53,602 nucleotides of DNA from Collinsella sp. AM17-1 (GTDB lineage Bacteria; Actinomycetota; Coriobacteriia; Coriobacteriales; Coriobacteriaceae): NCBI RefSeq assembly GCF_003470665.1, contig NZ_QRJZ01000014.1:1-53602 (forward strand). Reading direction: 5' to 3'. Every line of letters starts with the position of its first letter. Within the stretch, counting starts at the first letter, position 1. Below the pieces are notes generated by a model. The model saw only the letters and a list, made by a program, of their open reading frames with translations. It was not told the origin of the DNA and did not search any database. This document shows, piece after piece, positions 17,731-26,309 of the stretch. Position numbers and translations under genes: made by a program.

Positions 17731-20511
17731 CTAACCAATTACCTCTTTAGCGATTGCATCAATGCTTTCACCATATCCAACGCCAGGAACAGCCCATTTA
17801 CCATTTAAATCAATGGTTCTCGGAGCGCAACCACGACTGACATATTTAAAGCGAGCGTCAATACACGGATTGACCAAGGGCTTCGTAGAACCATACGCCT
17901 TTAGATGTTGGACCTGCGCCCGCAGTCCCTCACGAACAGATCCAAAGCTATAGCCTGGGTTACCAGCCCCCGTGGCACCAAGGCCTCCAAAATTACACTG
18001 ATCAGGCTGAACCAAATTGCCAAACTTTAGATACCCAGTTTCTTTCATCACCTGTCCATATAAAACCTCAGGTGAGACGCCTTCCGACTGAGCCTCTTCA
18101 TATAGAATTCTGCAGAAATCTCTAATGTTCGACGCTCCCCTATCCGTATACACGGCTGAAGGGAATCCTTTAGCACCCACAGTCTTTGTGAACTGATTGG
18201 CAGCATCTAGATAGGTTGAATAGGCGGGCGACATAATAAGGCCTTCATATCCAGTCATACTTACGCCATTACGCCCCTCCTTAATGCCGCAATTTAAATA
18301 GTGAACGTAATAGCTCTTCAGGTTCAGCCCGAAAGCCTTCCTCAGGTCCGTATAACGATTTCGATAGCCGTAGACGTCGAAGGACTCGCTCCCGCGCCGG
18401 CCCTCAGCCATGCCGCAGCTGACGAAATGGCGCAGCACGGCAGCATCGTCAACGAACCTCAAACCGCCCTTGACGGCTGTAAAGGCGTTCAGGACGTCAC
18501 CGTTGTTGGAGGTATAGAAGTGGAAATCGTAAACGGGGGAATAATCGGTACCGCCCAGCGAAACGACAGCGCCCGCGAGGGAATCACATCCAGTCGCGAT
18601 CCTCCCCTCAGTGCGACCGCTGCTGAGGTAATGGCCATAAAGAGCGGTGAGGTTGGCACCGAACGCGCGACGCAGGTCGGGGTATCTGTTGTAATAGCTC
18701 AGCACGTCGAAGGACTCGATCCCGCGCCGGCCCTCAGCCATGCCGCAGCTGACGAAATGGCGCAGCACGGCAGCATCGTCAATCATTACAACGCCAGCGG
18801 GGCTTCGTTTAGAAAAAGCGTTGCGAATATCTTTGTTATTCGATAGATAAAATGAGGGATCATAGACGGATGAATAATCAACACCATTGATAGTCGTAGC
18901 GTATCCCTCGATCTTTGAGCATCCGGTCCCATGCCTTCCTTCTGCTTTTCCTGCCGTAACGTAATGCTCATAGTACTTAACTAAATCAAAGCCAAAGGCA
19001 GCTCTTAAATCTGGATACTCATTAAAATAACTCTGTACATCAAAAGTGGCAGAGCCGCGCCTACCTTCGCTCATGCCATAGTTAATAAAATGGTCTAGAG
19101 CTAAATCGCTATTTCCAGCCGTAGCTTTGGCAACGTCGGGATAATGCGACAAATAGTAATTAGCATCGAATACGGAAGAATAGTCGAGCCAAGTTGACTT
19201 AGGAAATTGCGCAATGATCGCATCGGCATCGGCTTCGCCAAGACGCCTACAGCCCTCATCGCTAAAATAATTCAACACGTCCCCCGCATTAGAAATAAAG
19301 CCATGCTCGATTAGGATGCCGGGAATACCTTGTTCGCGGGCACAACGGATGACCGCGAACTCATCTCCGACTTCCATCTGGAATACACCGCGATAGCTGA
19401 GCCCCATAGAAGCGAGGTTGTTCATAACTTTATTCGCGAGCTCGACGGAAACTTGCGTGTAATCATATTCATTGGCAGTGGGGGCATATACCTCAGCGCC
19501 ATGGGCAACAGGCGAACCGGAATTAATATGGAAGCTAACAAAGGCCTGCGCACCTTGACTCACGCATCGTTGGACACGATAAAGGTAATCATTTCCGGAG
19601 TAGCCACCGCTTTGCTCGCGCGCAAGAACGACTTTAAAACCATACGCCTCAAGCTTATTCTTGCAAGCAGCAACAATCTTCCAAGTTAGATCCGCTTCAC
19701 TCTTTCCATTTCCTTGCGCACCGGGATCAGTGCCGCCATGGCCAGCATCAAGGGCAATTACCCGTACGTTTTTTCGAGCCGAGCGCGCAGCATAAGTAGA
19801 AATGCCGTCCGGTGAATCGGCACACTCCAACGCCTGTTTGATGGATTGAGCCTCAACAGCATTGCCTTCGCCGTCTGCATAGTAAACGGAAGTGCCCTCG
19901 GAATTAGCAGAGCTCTCAACAACCGCAAAAGAATAATCCCTGTCAGAGAGATCAATCTCATGTTCAGCATCGTCGCCCTGCAGAACATAGGTTATTGAAG
20001 TAAGAAAGTATGTATTGAGATCTAGCTTCGAGCCAAATGTAAATGCGGCAGAATTTACAGCCTGCGCGGAAGCATTAACAGCTCCCTGAACTCCGTTGGC
20101 GCTCACATAGTTTAGCGTTGCGGAGGCGATGGTATCGCTGTCATTAGGAGTTGCAAACGCGACGACTTGGTCAGCCCCACTGATAAGGTTCGGGTAGCCA
20201 ATATATATATATTGGAAGGAAGAATCAGTCGATTCGGCTTGCGGTTCAACCAAAGAAGCATCTGCACCGAAATCCTCATCAGCCGCCTCGTCAACATCCA
20301 CCGGCAACGACTGCTCGACAGTCATGTCTCCGTCGGCAGGGCCCTCGTCACGTGAAGCTACGCCACCGTCTGCGGACGCCGCATCTGATGTAATATTCAC
20401 TGATCGTACGCTATTCACAGCATAAGCAGCGGCTACAGGACTCATCAAGGGCGAAATCGTCAAGAGAGCAGCTAAAGAAAACGCTGCTGAGGCACGCAAT
20501 GCCTTTTTCAT
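17731..20511 (-). CDS. Secreted N-acetylmuramoyl-L-alanine amidase with repeat modules and glucosaminidase domain
   Basis: This 926-residue exported cell-wall hydrolase starts with a signal peptide (residues 1 to about 33, MKKALRASAAFSLAALLTIS and a likely cut after an AAA). Residues about 249-436 are an Amidase_3 domain with zinc ligands visible at His258 (DAGHGG), Glu272 and His328 (SFHIN) and catalytic Glu402 (IEHGF). Residues about 443-775 are repeats of the pattern DYSSVYD-x-SFYLSNNKD, HFVSCGMAEGRRG, FDV-x-SYYNRYPDLR. The last 140 residues form a glucosaminidase-type domain (VLYGQVMKETGYLKFG and CNFGGLGATG). Two hydrolase activities joined by repeats suggest cell separation or wall remodelling during surface polymer export. 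ATG 20511 has a good GGGGGAT site. It heads the minus-strand run leading to the flippase. Confidence 0.9.
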   Translation of the reverse strand: MKKALRASAAFSLAALLTISPLMSPVAAAYAVNSVRSVNITSDAASADGGVASRDEGPADGDMTVEQSLPVDVDEAADEDFGADASLVEPQAESTDSSFQYIYIGYPNLISGADQVVAFATPNDSDTIASATLNYVSANGVQGAVNASAQAVNSAAFTFGSKLDLNTYFLTSITYVLQGDDAEHEIDLSDRDYSFAVVESSANSEGTSVYYADGEGNAVEAQSIKQALECADSPDGISTYAARSARKNVRVIALDAGHGGTDPGAQGNGKSEADLTWKIVAACKNKLEAYGFKVVLAREQSGGYSGNDYLYRVQRCVSQGAQAFVSFHINSGSPVAHGAEVYAPTANEYDYTQVSVELANKVMNNLASMGLSYRGVFQMEVGDEFAVIRCAREQGIPGILIEHGFISNAGDVLNYFSDEGCRRLGEADADAIIAQFPKSTWLDYSSVFDANYYLSHYPDVAKATAGNSDLALDHFINYGMSEGRRGSATFDVQSYFNEYPDLRAAFGFDLVKYYEHYVTAGKAEGRHGTGCSKIEGYATTINGVDYSSVYDPSFYLSNNKDIRNAFSKRSPAGVVMIDDAAVLRHFVSCGMAEGRRGIESFDVLSYYNRYPDLRRAFGANLTALYGHYLSSGRTEGRIATGCDSLAGAVVSLGGTDYSPVYDFHFYTSNNGDVLNAFTAVKGGLRFVDDAAVLRHFVSCGMAEGRRGSESFDVYGYRNRYTDLRKAFGLNLKSYYVHYLNCGIKEGRNGVSMTGYEGLIMSPAYSTYLDAANQFTKTVGAKGFPSAVYTDRGASNIRDFCRILYEEAQSEGVSPEVLYGQVMKETGYLKFGNLVQPDQCNFGGLGATGAGNPGYSFGSVREGLRAQVQHLKAYGSTKPLVNPCIDARFKYVSRGCAPRTIDLNGKWAVPGVGYGESIDAIAKEVIG
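18374..18452. repeat. 79-base direct repeat in the amidase gene, unit 1
   Basis: This 79-base segment recurs at 18704-18782, 330 bases away, with a single visible mismatch (GCT versus GAT). It encodes the DDAAVLRHFVSCGMAEGRRG stretch of two consecutive repeat modules. Such identity at DNA level, while the surrounding repeats have diverged, points to recent gene conversion or duplication within the repeat region. Confidence 0.9.
18704..18782. repeat. 79-base direct repeat in the amidase gene, unit 2
   Basis: Second copy of the unit at 18374-18452, in the same orientation and in the same reading frame, so recombination between the two would delete exactly one 110-residue module and leave the frame intact. 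Confidence 0.9.
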
Positions 20512-20990
20512 ATCGTATCCCCCATCACAAATAATGATACTAATGTTGCATTATCTTACAATCTCTTCCGCATCGGAAGTCCAGTTATAAAAGAGAATTG
20601 TTATAAAAGCAGATGGGAGACTGCTCCTATAAAAGATAGCAGGCGTACTCAGCGGGCTTTATTTCGTTCTTCCATTGACGCAGCGTTAAACTTTAGCTTT
20701 TAAATCAATAAGCAGCGCCCCAAACAACGCAAGCACCTGTGACACGAAAAATTCCTGAAGCAGGCAATTCGTCGTAATTCGCCTAAGCTCACGGCCGCGA
20801 AATACAGCAAAATGCCCCAATGTTTCGCTTGCATCAGAGGCGGCTGGGGCTTCATCGTCAGAATAATCTCGCCAGTTGCTTTTGGCAAAGCAAGACGCGA
20901 TCTCCACGAATCAAACACCAGCAGTGTAGCAAAGCCCAACGCCTCCACAGCTCTTGAGCACCTTATACCGAACCTTGGCACCACTCCTCT
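20512..20990. other. Intergenic region with no convincing gene
   Basis: The 150 bases next to the amidase start are AT-rich and should hold its promoter (a TAAGATAAT box lies near 20550 on the minus strand). The rest has minus-strand open frames of 73-94 codons (such as 20686-20907) that overlap each other and match nothing I recognise. One ends in a hydrophobic stretch (VLALFGALLIDLKAKV) similar in kind to the end of the open frame at 21480-21671, so both could be remnants of related genes. I treat the region as degraded sequence. Confidence 0.5.
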
Positions 20991-21345
20991 CTAAAGCGAG
21001 AAGTACTCACTGTCGGAAGATGGGTTTGGTCCGAGCCAGGAGTCGCCATCGAGGAAGAACTCCGCCCAGCGCTGGATGAACAGGGCCTGTTCGCGCTTCC
21101 AGCGGCGCAGCTTTTCTTCGTTGGCCTCTTCCCTGCCGCGCGAGGTGAACTCGTAGTGATACAGCTCGGCATAGGGCGTAAAGATGGTGCGGTAGCTCGC
21201 CTCCCATACGCGCAAGCAAAAGTCTGCGCCGTTAAAACCAACCGCGAATTCCTCGTTATAGCCGCCGACCCGCTCAAATACGTTGCGTCGGACCATCTGG
21301 CAGGTGCCCGTCACGGCGCTAAAGTTACCCGGACGCACGGCGCGG
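20991..21345. repeat. Direct repeat bounding the accessory segment, left copy
   Basis: About 350 bases closely match 25956-26309 at a constant offset of about 4,965 bases. The longest identical stretch by eye is 83 bases, at 21076-21158 and 26040-26122. The copies are in the same orientation, so homologous recombination between them would remove a circle of about 5 kb carrying the acyltransferase remnant, the HEPN gene and the DUF4869/ATPase-Toprim pair. Confidence 0.85.
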
Positions 21346-21377
21346 GCAAGATAGCCCTTTCGCTTTGCAAAAGGCAT
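20991..21377 (-). pseudogene. 3' fragment of a two-domain GT2 glycosyltransferase
   Basis: The frame encodes the last roughly 120 residues of the GT2 protein at 25956-28442: both share NFSAVTG-x-CQMVRR, YNEEFAVGFN-x-ADFCLRVWEA, YRTIFTPYAELYHYEF and TSRGREEANEEKLRRWKREQ. It lacks everything before, including both catalytic aspartate motifs, so it cannot be an active enzyme. An ATG at 21377 opens the frame but is probably fortuitous. It is in the same orientation as the full gene 5 kb away and is a partial duplicate, or the remains of a sister gene cut by rearrangement. Differences such as NGADF for NDADF show the copies have diverged somewhat. Confidence 0.88.
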
Positions 21378-21836
21378 CTTTGTGGCCGCAAATTAAAAAA
21401 CGCAATACCATGCCCATATCGATACGTCATATGCGGTCAGCGCATTCTATTGATGTGGAAACCGGTTCGATTCCTTGATTTAAACCGAAGCCTCTACAGT
21501 AATTAAAAGCGCCTCCAACAACACCAGCACCAGAGGCATGCCAACCGAGTCATCATCGACGGTCTCAGAAAACTTCGCAACGGTTACCGCGTCAGTCTTC
21601 GGCTCGATCGGCTTCTTAACAGCAGCCTCGGTGATATTCGTCTTAGTTGCAACAACCGTGGGCGTTACCATGCCTATAACAGGCTTTGCGTGCCCACGAC
21701 GCGCTTTCCTAGATGGTTGTCGACCAATCCGCTACAACCAGAGAACGCTGGTTCGAAATCCCAATCGTTCCATCACCTGTATAGAGGGATCGTCGTCAAA
21801 TCACGTATGCGGAAGAAAATGTCAATAGTCTTGGTT
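21378..21836. other. Gap without a supported gene
   Basis: A minus-strand open frame at 21480-21671 (63 codons) reads like a low-complexity spacer (repeated K, T, P, E) followed by a hydrophobic end. It might be a leftover of a surface protein, but the start is unclear and nothing matches. No other supported feature is seen. Confidence 0.4.
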
Positions 21837-22917
21837 CTACGACAAATCTTTATTAAACAAATCGCAAGGCCCGACAAGACGCATGAAGAAACCAGCCAAG
21901 AGCTTCCTGAGACCTTCCAGCATTAAGCAGATCGCGAACACAACTGTTGGAACAAGAAGTACCTGCAATATTCCCAATCCAACGCCGACACGCGTAAAGG
22001 GAAACAGCGAGCTCCAAAGCCAACTTTGAATGGGCCCATAGTCAGAAATGAGGGTAAGTAGCGAAACAAAGTTTTGCGATAGCGTTAACGAAACGGGAGG
22101 AAAAATGCGGCATCTTGAAATCGATCAACAAGACCGAAATTGCTATAACTAACGAAAAAATAGACGCCGGTGAACCAAAAAAGCCGTTATACAAATTCGC
22201 AAAGGTCGAGCCCGGCAAACCATCAAAATGGAATTGACCATAAAACGAGATTGCAACTCCAGCAAAAGAAGCAATGCAGTAAGCAACCAAGAGCCTTATA
22301 TTCACTGTTGACAAATCTACATACCAGCGAATATAGCAAACAAGAACGCAAATTATAATAAAATCCACTAGTAGCCCGTCGATGGGAATCCAAAAGAGTG
22401 GCACATAGCGCAGAAATCCAAAGGCGCAGACCAGAAAGATTGATAGATAAAGATGTAGTTTTTGGTCCAACGCATGCAAAGCCGGAATTAAAAAGGGCAG
22501 CAAAAATACAAGCCAAGCATAGACGGTTATAAACCACCAACTAGAACCAGTAAGAATTGGTGCAAAAATATCTATCAAATTGGTTGGACTTACTTGAATA
22601 TCGCCGCGAAGCATGAAGAAAAAACCCAGCGCAATACTATAAAAGAGAACCGTGCCCTCGATTGAAGCTATCTGTTTGACAGCTTGTTTAATGGAGTATC
22701 CAGCTTTCCCCGCAACAAACCAGATTGTTATTGCAACAAAACAGCCGACCGCAGTTCTTCCAATTGGATAAAAAAAGATATTATAGAAAAATCTAGTAAA
22801 CGAACCAGGAAATACGGAAACAGAATCAGCGTTATGAACAACAAAATGATGAGCCATTACCGTCCACATAAGGACAATGCGAAGTAATTCGATACGTGAA
22901 TCTCGCATTTTTGCCAT
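21837..22917 (-). pseudogene. Frameshifted membrane acyltransferase (acyltransferase 3 family)
   Basis: The frame from ATG 22917 (GGGGG ribosome site) encodes an acyltransferase-3 protein, the family that O-acetylates surface sugars: RIELLRIVLMWTVMAHHFV at the N-terminus has the conserved Arg and His region, followed by about nine hydrophobic helices. The frame stops at 22042 after KLCFATYPHF. Reading on in the next frame gives YLISDYGPIQSWLW, then a final hydrophobic helix and a stop at 21837, a typical end for the family (normally a YLIHD-type motif). One surplus base in the GGG at 22052-22054 explains this. The protein as encoded lacks its last helix, so it is probably inactive unless the tract is variable. 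Confidence 0.85.
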
Positions 22918-23369
22918 AATGCCCCCAAGTAAAATCAAAACCTAATTATGCTTCGCCCTAAAACCGTTCGAGAATCTCCTCGGCATTCTCTCGCAAATAG
23001 ATATCTAGGTCCGGCACGGCAAACTGCACATAGCCCCCTGCGGTGTCTGAATAACCTCCCTCTGAGAAGTTTGACTCTGATGGGGCTACGGATAGAAAGT
23101 TGGACTGCGGGATGGTCAGGACTGGAGGCTAGCATGCGCTATTAGCGCCGGGCGATCTAGCCACTAATAGTCAAACGATTTTGACCAATCCCGGTCACCG
23201 AACAATGGTCGCCGTGCCTCCCCGCCGCCGCTACTCCAGTGGTGCCGACACGCCGGTGTTAGGAGGGCCATTGAGGCGAACGAGAGGCAAGATGACCTAC
23301 AGGAGATTATAGACGCGACGCTCCGGGAGATGGCCGCGGAGGGGGCAACGGGTTCGACCCATTGGCAGT
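22918..23369. other. Degraded sequence with short protein-like remnants
   Basis: No intact gene is present. On the minus strand a 50-codon open piece ending at 22958 contains YVQFAVPDLDIYLRENAEEI, which reads like the C-terminus of a real protein I cannot name. On the plus strand, about 23243-23350 reads RRAIEANERQDDLQEIID, also protein-like and without a start. Base composition is GC-richer than both neighbours. The stretch is best seen as the remains of genes lost from this accessory patch, perhaps from a mobile element. Confidence 0.5.
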
Positions 23370-24266
23370 TTATTCCCCGCTGCAAATGGACCATTTCTGC
23401 TGGCTGCATTCTATTTTTCCTTCTTTTTTAAGCACTTGACTATATATACACCAATCCTTGTCCGTAATACCAAGTTCGCCTTTTATTTTTCGCCTTGTAT
23501 TAACGCCTTCACTAATTGCTGCGAGGATTTTCTCTTCTATATCAACCGTTTTTCCAGGCCCCTTTTGTATGGTATCAATCGCCAGGATCAAAGAATTAAG
23601 CCTAATCACGCCTCGCGCTGTCAAATTAAACTTCTTACAATCGGATGCAACGGTTCCGTCCTCAAAAATAAACACAAAACGCTCTAATGAGTCGGTTTTA
23701 AATGCAAAACGACCATGCGCGAGAGCATTCCTTATGTGATAAAACAAACTCATATATTTGCTCGTATTACCCTTTGAATTAACTTTCACAAACACCATAC
23801 GCTGATCATCAACATTTTCGTAAAAAAGCTCATCCAAGTTTAGCTTTTTGCAGGCGCCCTCTAATTCTTTCTTGCTCCCTACCGAAAGCATCACATCAAC
23901 ATCTCTGCGACTAAATATGGCTTGATTTAGAGAAGTCTTTAAGCTTCGAGTCCCCACCCAAGGGGCGGGCGCCCATTTATCAATGTCGTTATTCTTACGG
24001 TTACTCTGACCCGGGCAGGGAGACTCAATCAGGAAAAAATGAACTATACGCATCCAACTAGAGTCTTCCAGAATCTGAGGCGGCAGGGGCTCATTTAGCC
24101 AAGAAGTCCGAAGTGTTGCCATGTCTACCTCCTGCAACAGCTTTACAATCAACATCACAAGGCAATTCTCGACATTTGCCGAAATACCCCCGTACGAGAG
24201 ACTTCTTAAGAGCCTCAAACGTTTCAATCTGTCGTTTCGCGTCAAATCGTAATTCCATGTTCCCAT
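23370..24266 (-). CDS. HEPN-domain protein, putative RNase-type effector
   Basis: The 298-residue protein is not a family I can name, but residues 176-187 read YHIRNALAHGRF, matching the R-x4-H motif (Arg179, His184) of HEPN ribonucleases in the usual Asn-after-Arg form. The last 70 residues (ILAAISEGVNTRRKIKGELG, then DWCIYSQVLKKEGKIE) look like a winged helix. HEPN proteins often cut RNA in phage defence and toxin systems, so a defence role is plausible. The ATG at 24266 has no ribosome site. A TATAAC box lies only five bases upstream (24272-24277), so the mRNA may be leaderless. It is AT-rich and divergent from the DUF4869 cassette. An alternative is a non-catalytic HEPN regulator. Confidence 0.7.
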   Translation of the reverse strand: MGTWNYDLTRNDRLKRLRLLRSLSYGGISANVENCLVMLIVKLLQEVDMATLRTSWLNEPLPPQILEDSSWMRIVHFFLIESPCPGQSNRKNNDIDKWAPAPWVGTRSLKTSLNQAIFSRRDVDVMLSVGSKKELEGACKKLNLDELFYENVDDQRMVFVKVNSKGNTSKYMSLFYHIRNALAHGRFAFKTDSLERFVFIFEDGTVASDCKKFNLTARGVIRLNSLILAIDTIQKGPGKTVDIEEKILAAISEGVNTRRKIKGELGITDKDWCIYSQVLKKEGKIECSQQKWSICSGE

Positions 24267-24271
24267 CGTAA

Positions 24272-24340
24272 GTTATATCGCGATTTATCGGTTTATATAA
24301 GTTTGTATAAACCTATATAGTCTTGTATAAGTTTATCGCG
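24272..24340. promoter_or_regulatory. AT-rich promoter and operator-like repeats
   Basis: Between the HEPN gene and the divergent DUF4869 cassette lies an AT-rich tract with an 8-base perfect inverted repeat (GGTTTATA at 24290-24297 and TATAAACC at 24306-24313), two copies of TTGTATAA (24303 and 24323), and TTTATCGCG-type elements at both ends. On the minus strand TATAAC at 24277-24272 is a likely -10 box for the HEPN gene. The pattern suggests an autoregulated switch, though no regulator gene is recognised nearby; the winged-helix end of the HEPN protein is a candidate. Confidence 0.55.
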
Positions 24341-24532
24341 GAATATCGTTGTTCTCGATCTGCTGCATCCAACATATTGAGACGGGCAATTACCGCAGAA
24401 TAGAAAGTCTGTACACCTTTAAAAGCCATCGGCTCGCTCTAACAGGTGTGCTGATTGACCCGTTATCCACGGCCTGAGGGAAATCGACCCCAACATGGTA
24501 AAGTAGTCGCAACAAGCAACCATGAAGGAACA

Positions 24533-24985
24533 ATGCTCAGCATTCACTACGGCGACAGAGACGATGTGATTTATGACACATCAACATTCTTTGATTACAG
24601 CTATTCTCCCTCTTGGCTGCAAGATCCCCTGTCACAGCGTATCATCAAATCTATTGACAATGGGGCGGTTCTTGGCGCAAACGCAATCGACACCAAGGTG
24701 CTCGGAGTTATTCCACCCGAGAAATTATCAACGGGCACCAAAACACTTCTGCTGATGCTCTTTATGCCTGAAAACCTCTACAACGCCTCTACCTGCGGAG
24801 ATAATTGCGCCTACTGGATTTTGCGCATCGCTTCTAAACATGACATAACCATTAACCTCTACCACATGATGGATTTTGGTAAAGGGCGTTTTACAGTCCG
24901 CGTCACCAATACCGGACAGATTGTTCACACCATGGATGAACTTATCCTTATCTCGGCAAAATGTCTGAGGGAGGCTCGAGCATGA
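24533..24985 (+). CDS. DUF4869 domain-containing protein (copy 2)
   Basis: The 150-residue protein is the intact counterpart of the one at 1788-2225, with MLSIHYGD at the start, YNASTCGDNCAYWIL in the middle and NLYHMMDFGKGRF near the end. The two Cys and conserved His, Asp and Phe are shared by both copies. Function unknown. The ATG at 24533 is chosen because homology starts there and AAGGAA lies just upstream; the frame itself runs from 24455. Its stop overlaps the start of the ATPase gene by ATGA, so the two are made together. As it is always followed by the ATPase here, the two products probably act as a unit. Confidence 0.85.
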   Translation: MLSIHYGDRDDVIYDTSTFFDYSYSPSWLQDPLSQRIIKSIDNGAVLGANAIDTKVLGVIPPEKLSTGTKTLLLMLFMPENLYNASTCGDNCAYWILRIASKHDITINLYHMMDFGKGRFTVRVTNTGQIVHTMDELILISAKCLREARA

Positions 24986-25959
24986 GAGGGGAATACCAGC
25001 TGACCGTAAGAACCAATAAAGTTCAAGTCAAACTCACCATTCGTCGAAACCTGACCATCATCCAAGGCAAAAGCGCCACAGGCAAAACCACGCTGCTGGA
25101 CAGCCTTCGTGCATACGAAAACCTAGGAGCCCAAAGCGGGATAACCGTTAATTGCGCAGCCCCCTGCCGAATCATCGGCGGCATTAATTGGGAAGCGCAA
25201 CTCAGTCGCATCGACAACAGTATTGGTTTTGTGGACGATACACAAAAATTCGTAAAGAGCCATGCCTTCCAACATGCGGCTCGGCACAGCTCTAACTACT
25301 ACGTCATAGTTGCCAGGGACGAATTGCCCCAGCTCCCCTATAGCGTTGATGAGATCTACAGCCTCAAAAACACCAACAGGGCCACAACAAAATATCCCGT
25401 CTACACACGCACGTACACTTCTACATACCGCATTTACGGAGACGAGCTCTACGATGGAGATCTACCAGAAGAAGTCATCGTCGAAGACAGCAACGCCGGC
25501 TATGAATTCTTTAAAGTCCTGTGTGCCAAAAGCGGAATTCGCTGCGTAAGTGCCGGTGGCAAATCAAACATATACGAAACCGCTCTGAGCTCCCCAGCCC
25601 AAAAGTTGCTCGTAATTGCAGATGGGGCCGCTTTTGGGCCCGAGATGCCCTATGTCTATTCGCTCAGGAGATTTAAGGAGATCGAGCTCTTTTTGCCGGA
25701 ATCGTTTGAATGGCTTGTGCTGAGATCGGGACTCTTCAACGATGTCGAAACGCAAGACATGCTCCTTCATCCTGCCGATTTCATCGACTGCGAGAAGTTC
25801 TTCAGTTGGGAACAGTTCTTTACTAAACAGCTTAGGGAACTGACCAGAGACAGCTACCTAGCCTATAGAAAAGAAGCTCTCAATCCCGCCTACCTACAGC
25901 AACATGAGCTCAACACGATTTCTGAATCGCTACCCAAACTCGGAATCACTTCGCGCTAG
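24982..25959 (+). CDS. P-loop ATPase with C-terminal Toprim-like domain
   Basis: The 325-residue protein has Walker A GKSATGKTT (residues 29-37), a Walker B-like IGFVDD (81-86) and the signature SSNYYVIVAR with LPYSVDEIYSLK. From about residue 160 a second domain carries VIVEDSNAGYEFF (Glu168), SAGGKSN (190-196) and LLVIADGAAFG (Asp214). This order resembles the E and D motifs of OLD/DUF4435-type Toprim domains. ATPase-Toprim pairings of this kind are common in phage defence (OLD, Gabija GajA), but here the ATPase part is very small, with no ABC signature that I can see. The start is ATG 24982 with GGGAGG upstream; the frame opens at 24961. It ends tail to tail with the GT2 gene, the stop codons overlapping in CTAG. 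Confidence 0.75.
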   Translation: MRGEYQLTVRTNKVQVKLTIRRNLTIIQGKSATGKTTLLDSLRAYENLGAQSGITVNCAAPCRIIGGINWEAQLSRIDNSIGFVDDTQKFVKSHAFQHAARHSSNYYVIVARDELPQLPYSVDEIYSLKNTNRATTKYPVYTRTYTSTYRIYGDELYDGDLPEEVIVEDSNAGYEFFKVLCAKSGIRCVSAGGKSNIYETALSSPAQKLLVIADGAAFGPEMPYVYSLRRFKEIELFLPESFEWLVLRSGLFNDVETQDMLLHPADFIDCEKFFSWEQFFTKQLRELTRDSYLAYRKEALNPAYLQQHELNTISESLPKLGITSR

Positions 25960-26309
25960 ATCGAGAAATACTCGCTCTCGCTGCTAAGATTCGGCCCCAA
26001 CCACGGGTCGCCATCGAGGAAGAACTCCGGCCAGCGCTGCATGAACAGGGCCTGTTCGCGCTTCCAGCGGCGCAGCTTTTCTTCGTTGGCCTCTTCCCTG
26101 CCGCGCGAGGTGAACTCGTAGTGGTACAGCTCGGCATAGGGCGTAAAGATGGTTCGATAGCCGGCCTCCCACACGCGCAGGCAAAAGTCTGCATCGTTAA
26201 AGCCAACGGCGAATTCCTCGTTATAGCCCCTGACCTGCTCAAATACGTCGCGTCGCACCATCTGGCAGGCACCCGTCACGGCGCTAAAATTGCTCGGGCG
26301 AACTGCGCG
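25956..26309. repeat. Direct repeat bounding the accessory segment, right copy
   Basis: This is the 3' end of the intact GT2 gene and matches 20991-21345. See the left copy for the extent and the predicted product of recombination between them. Confidence 0.85.

Noticed and set aside
18301..19150. Repeated segments that could suggest a CRISPR array
   Set aside because: The units are about 330 bases apart, in frame, and encode protein repeats of the amidase. No short regularly spaced repeats were found anywhere in the window.
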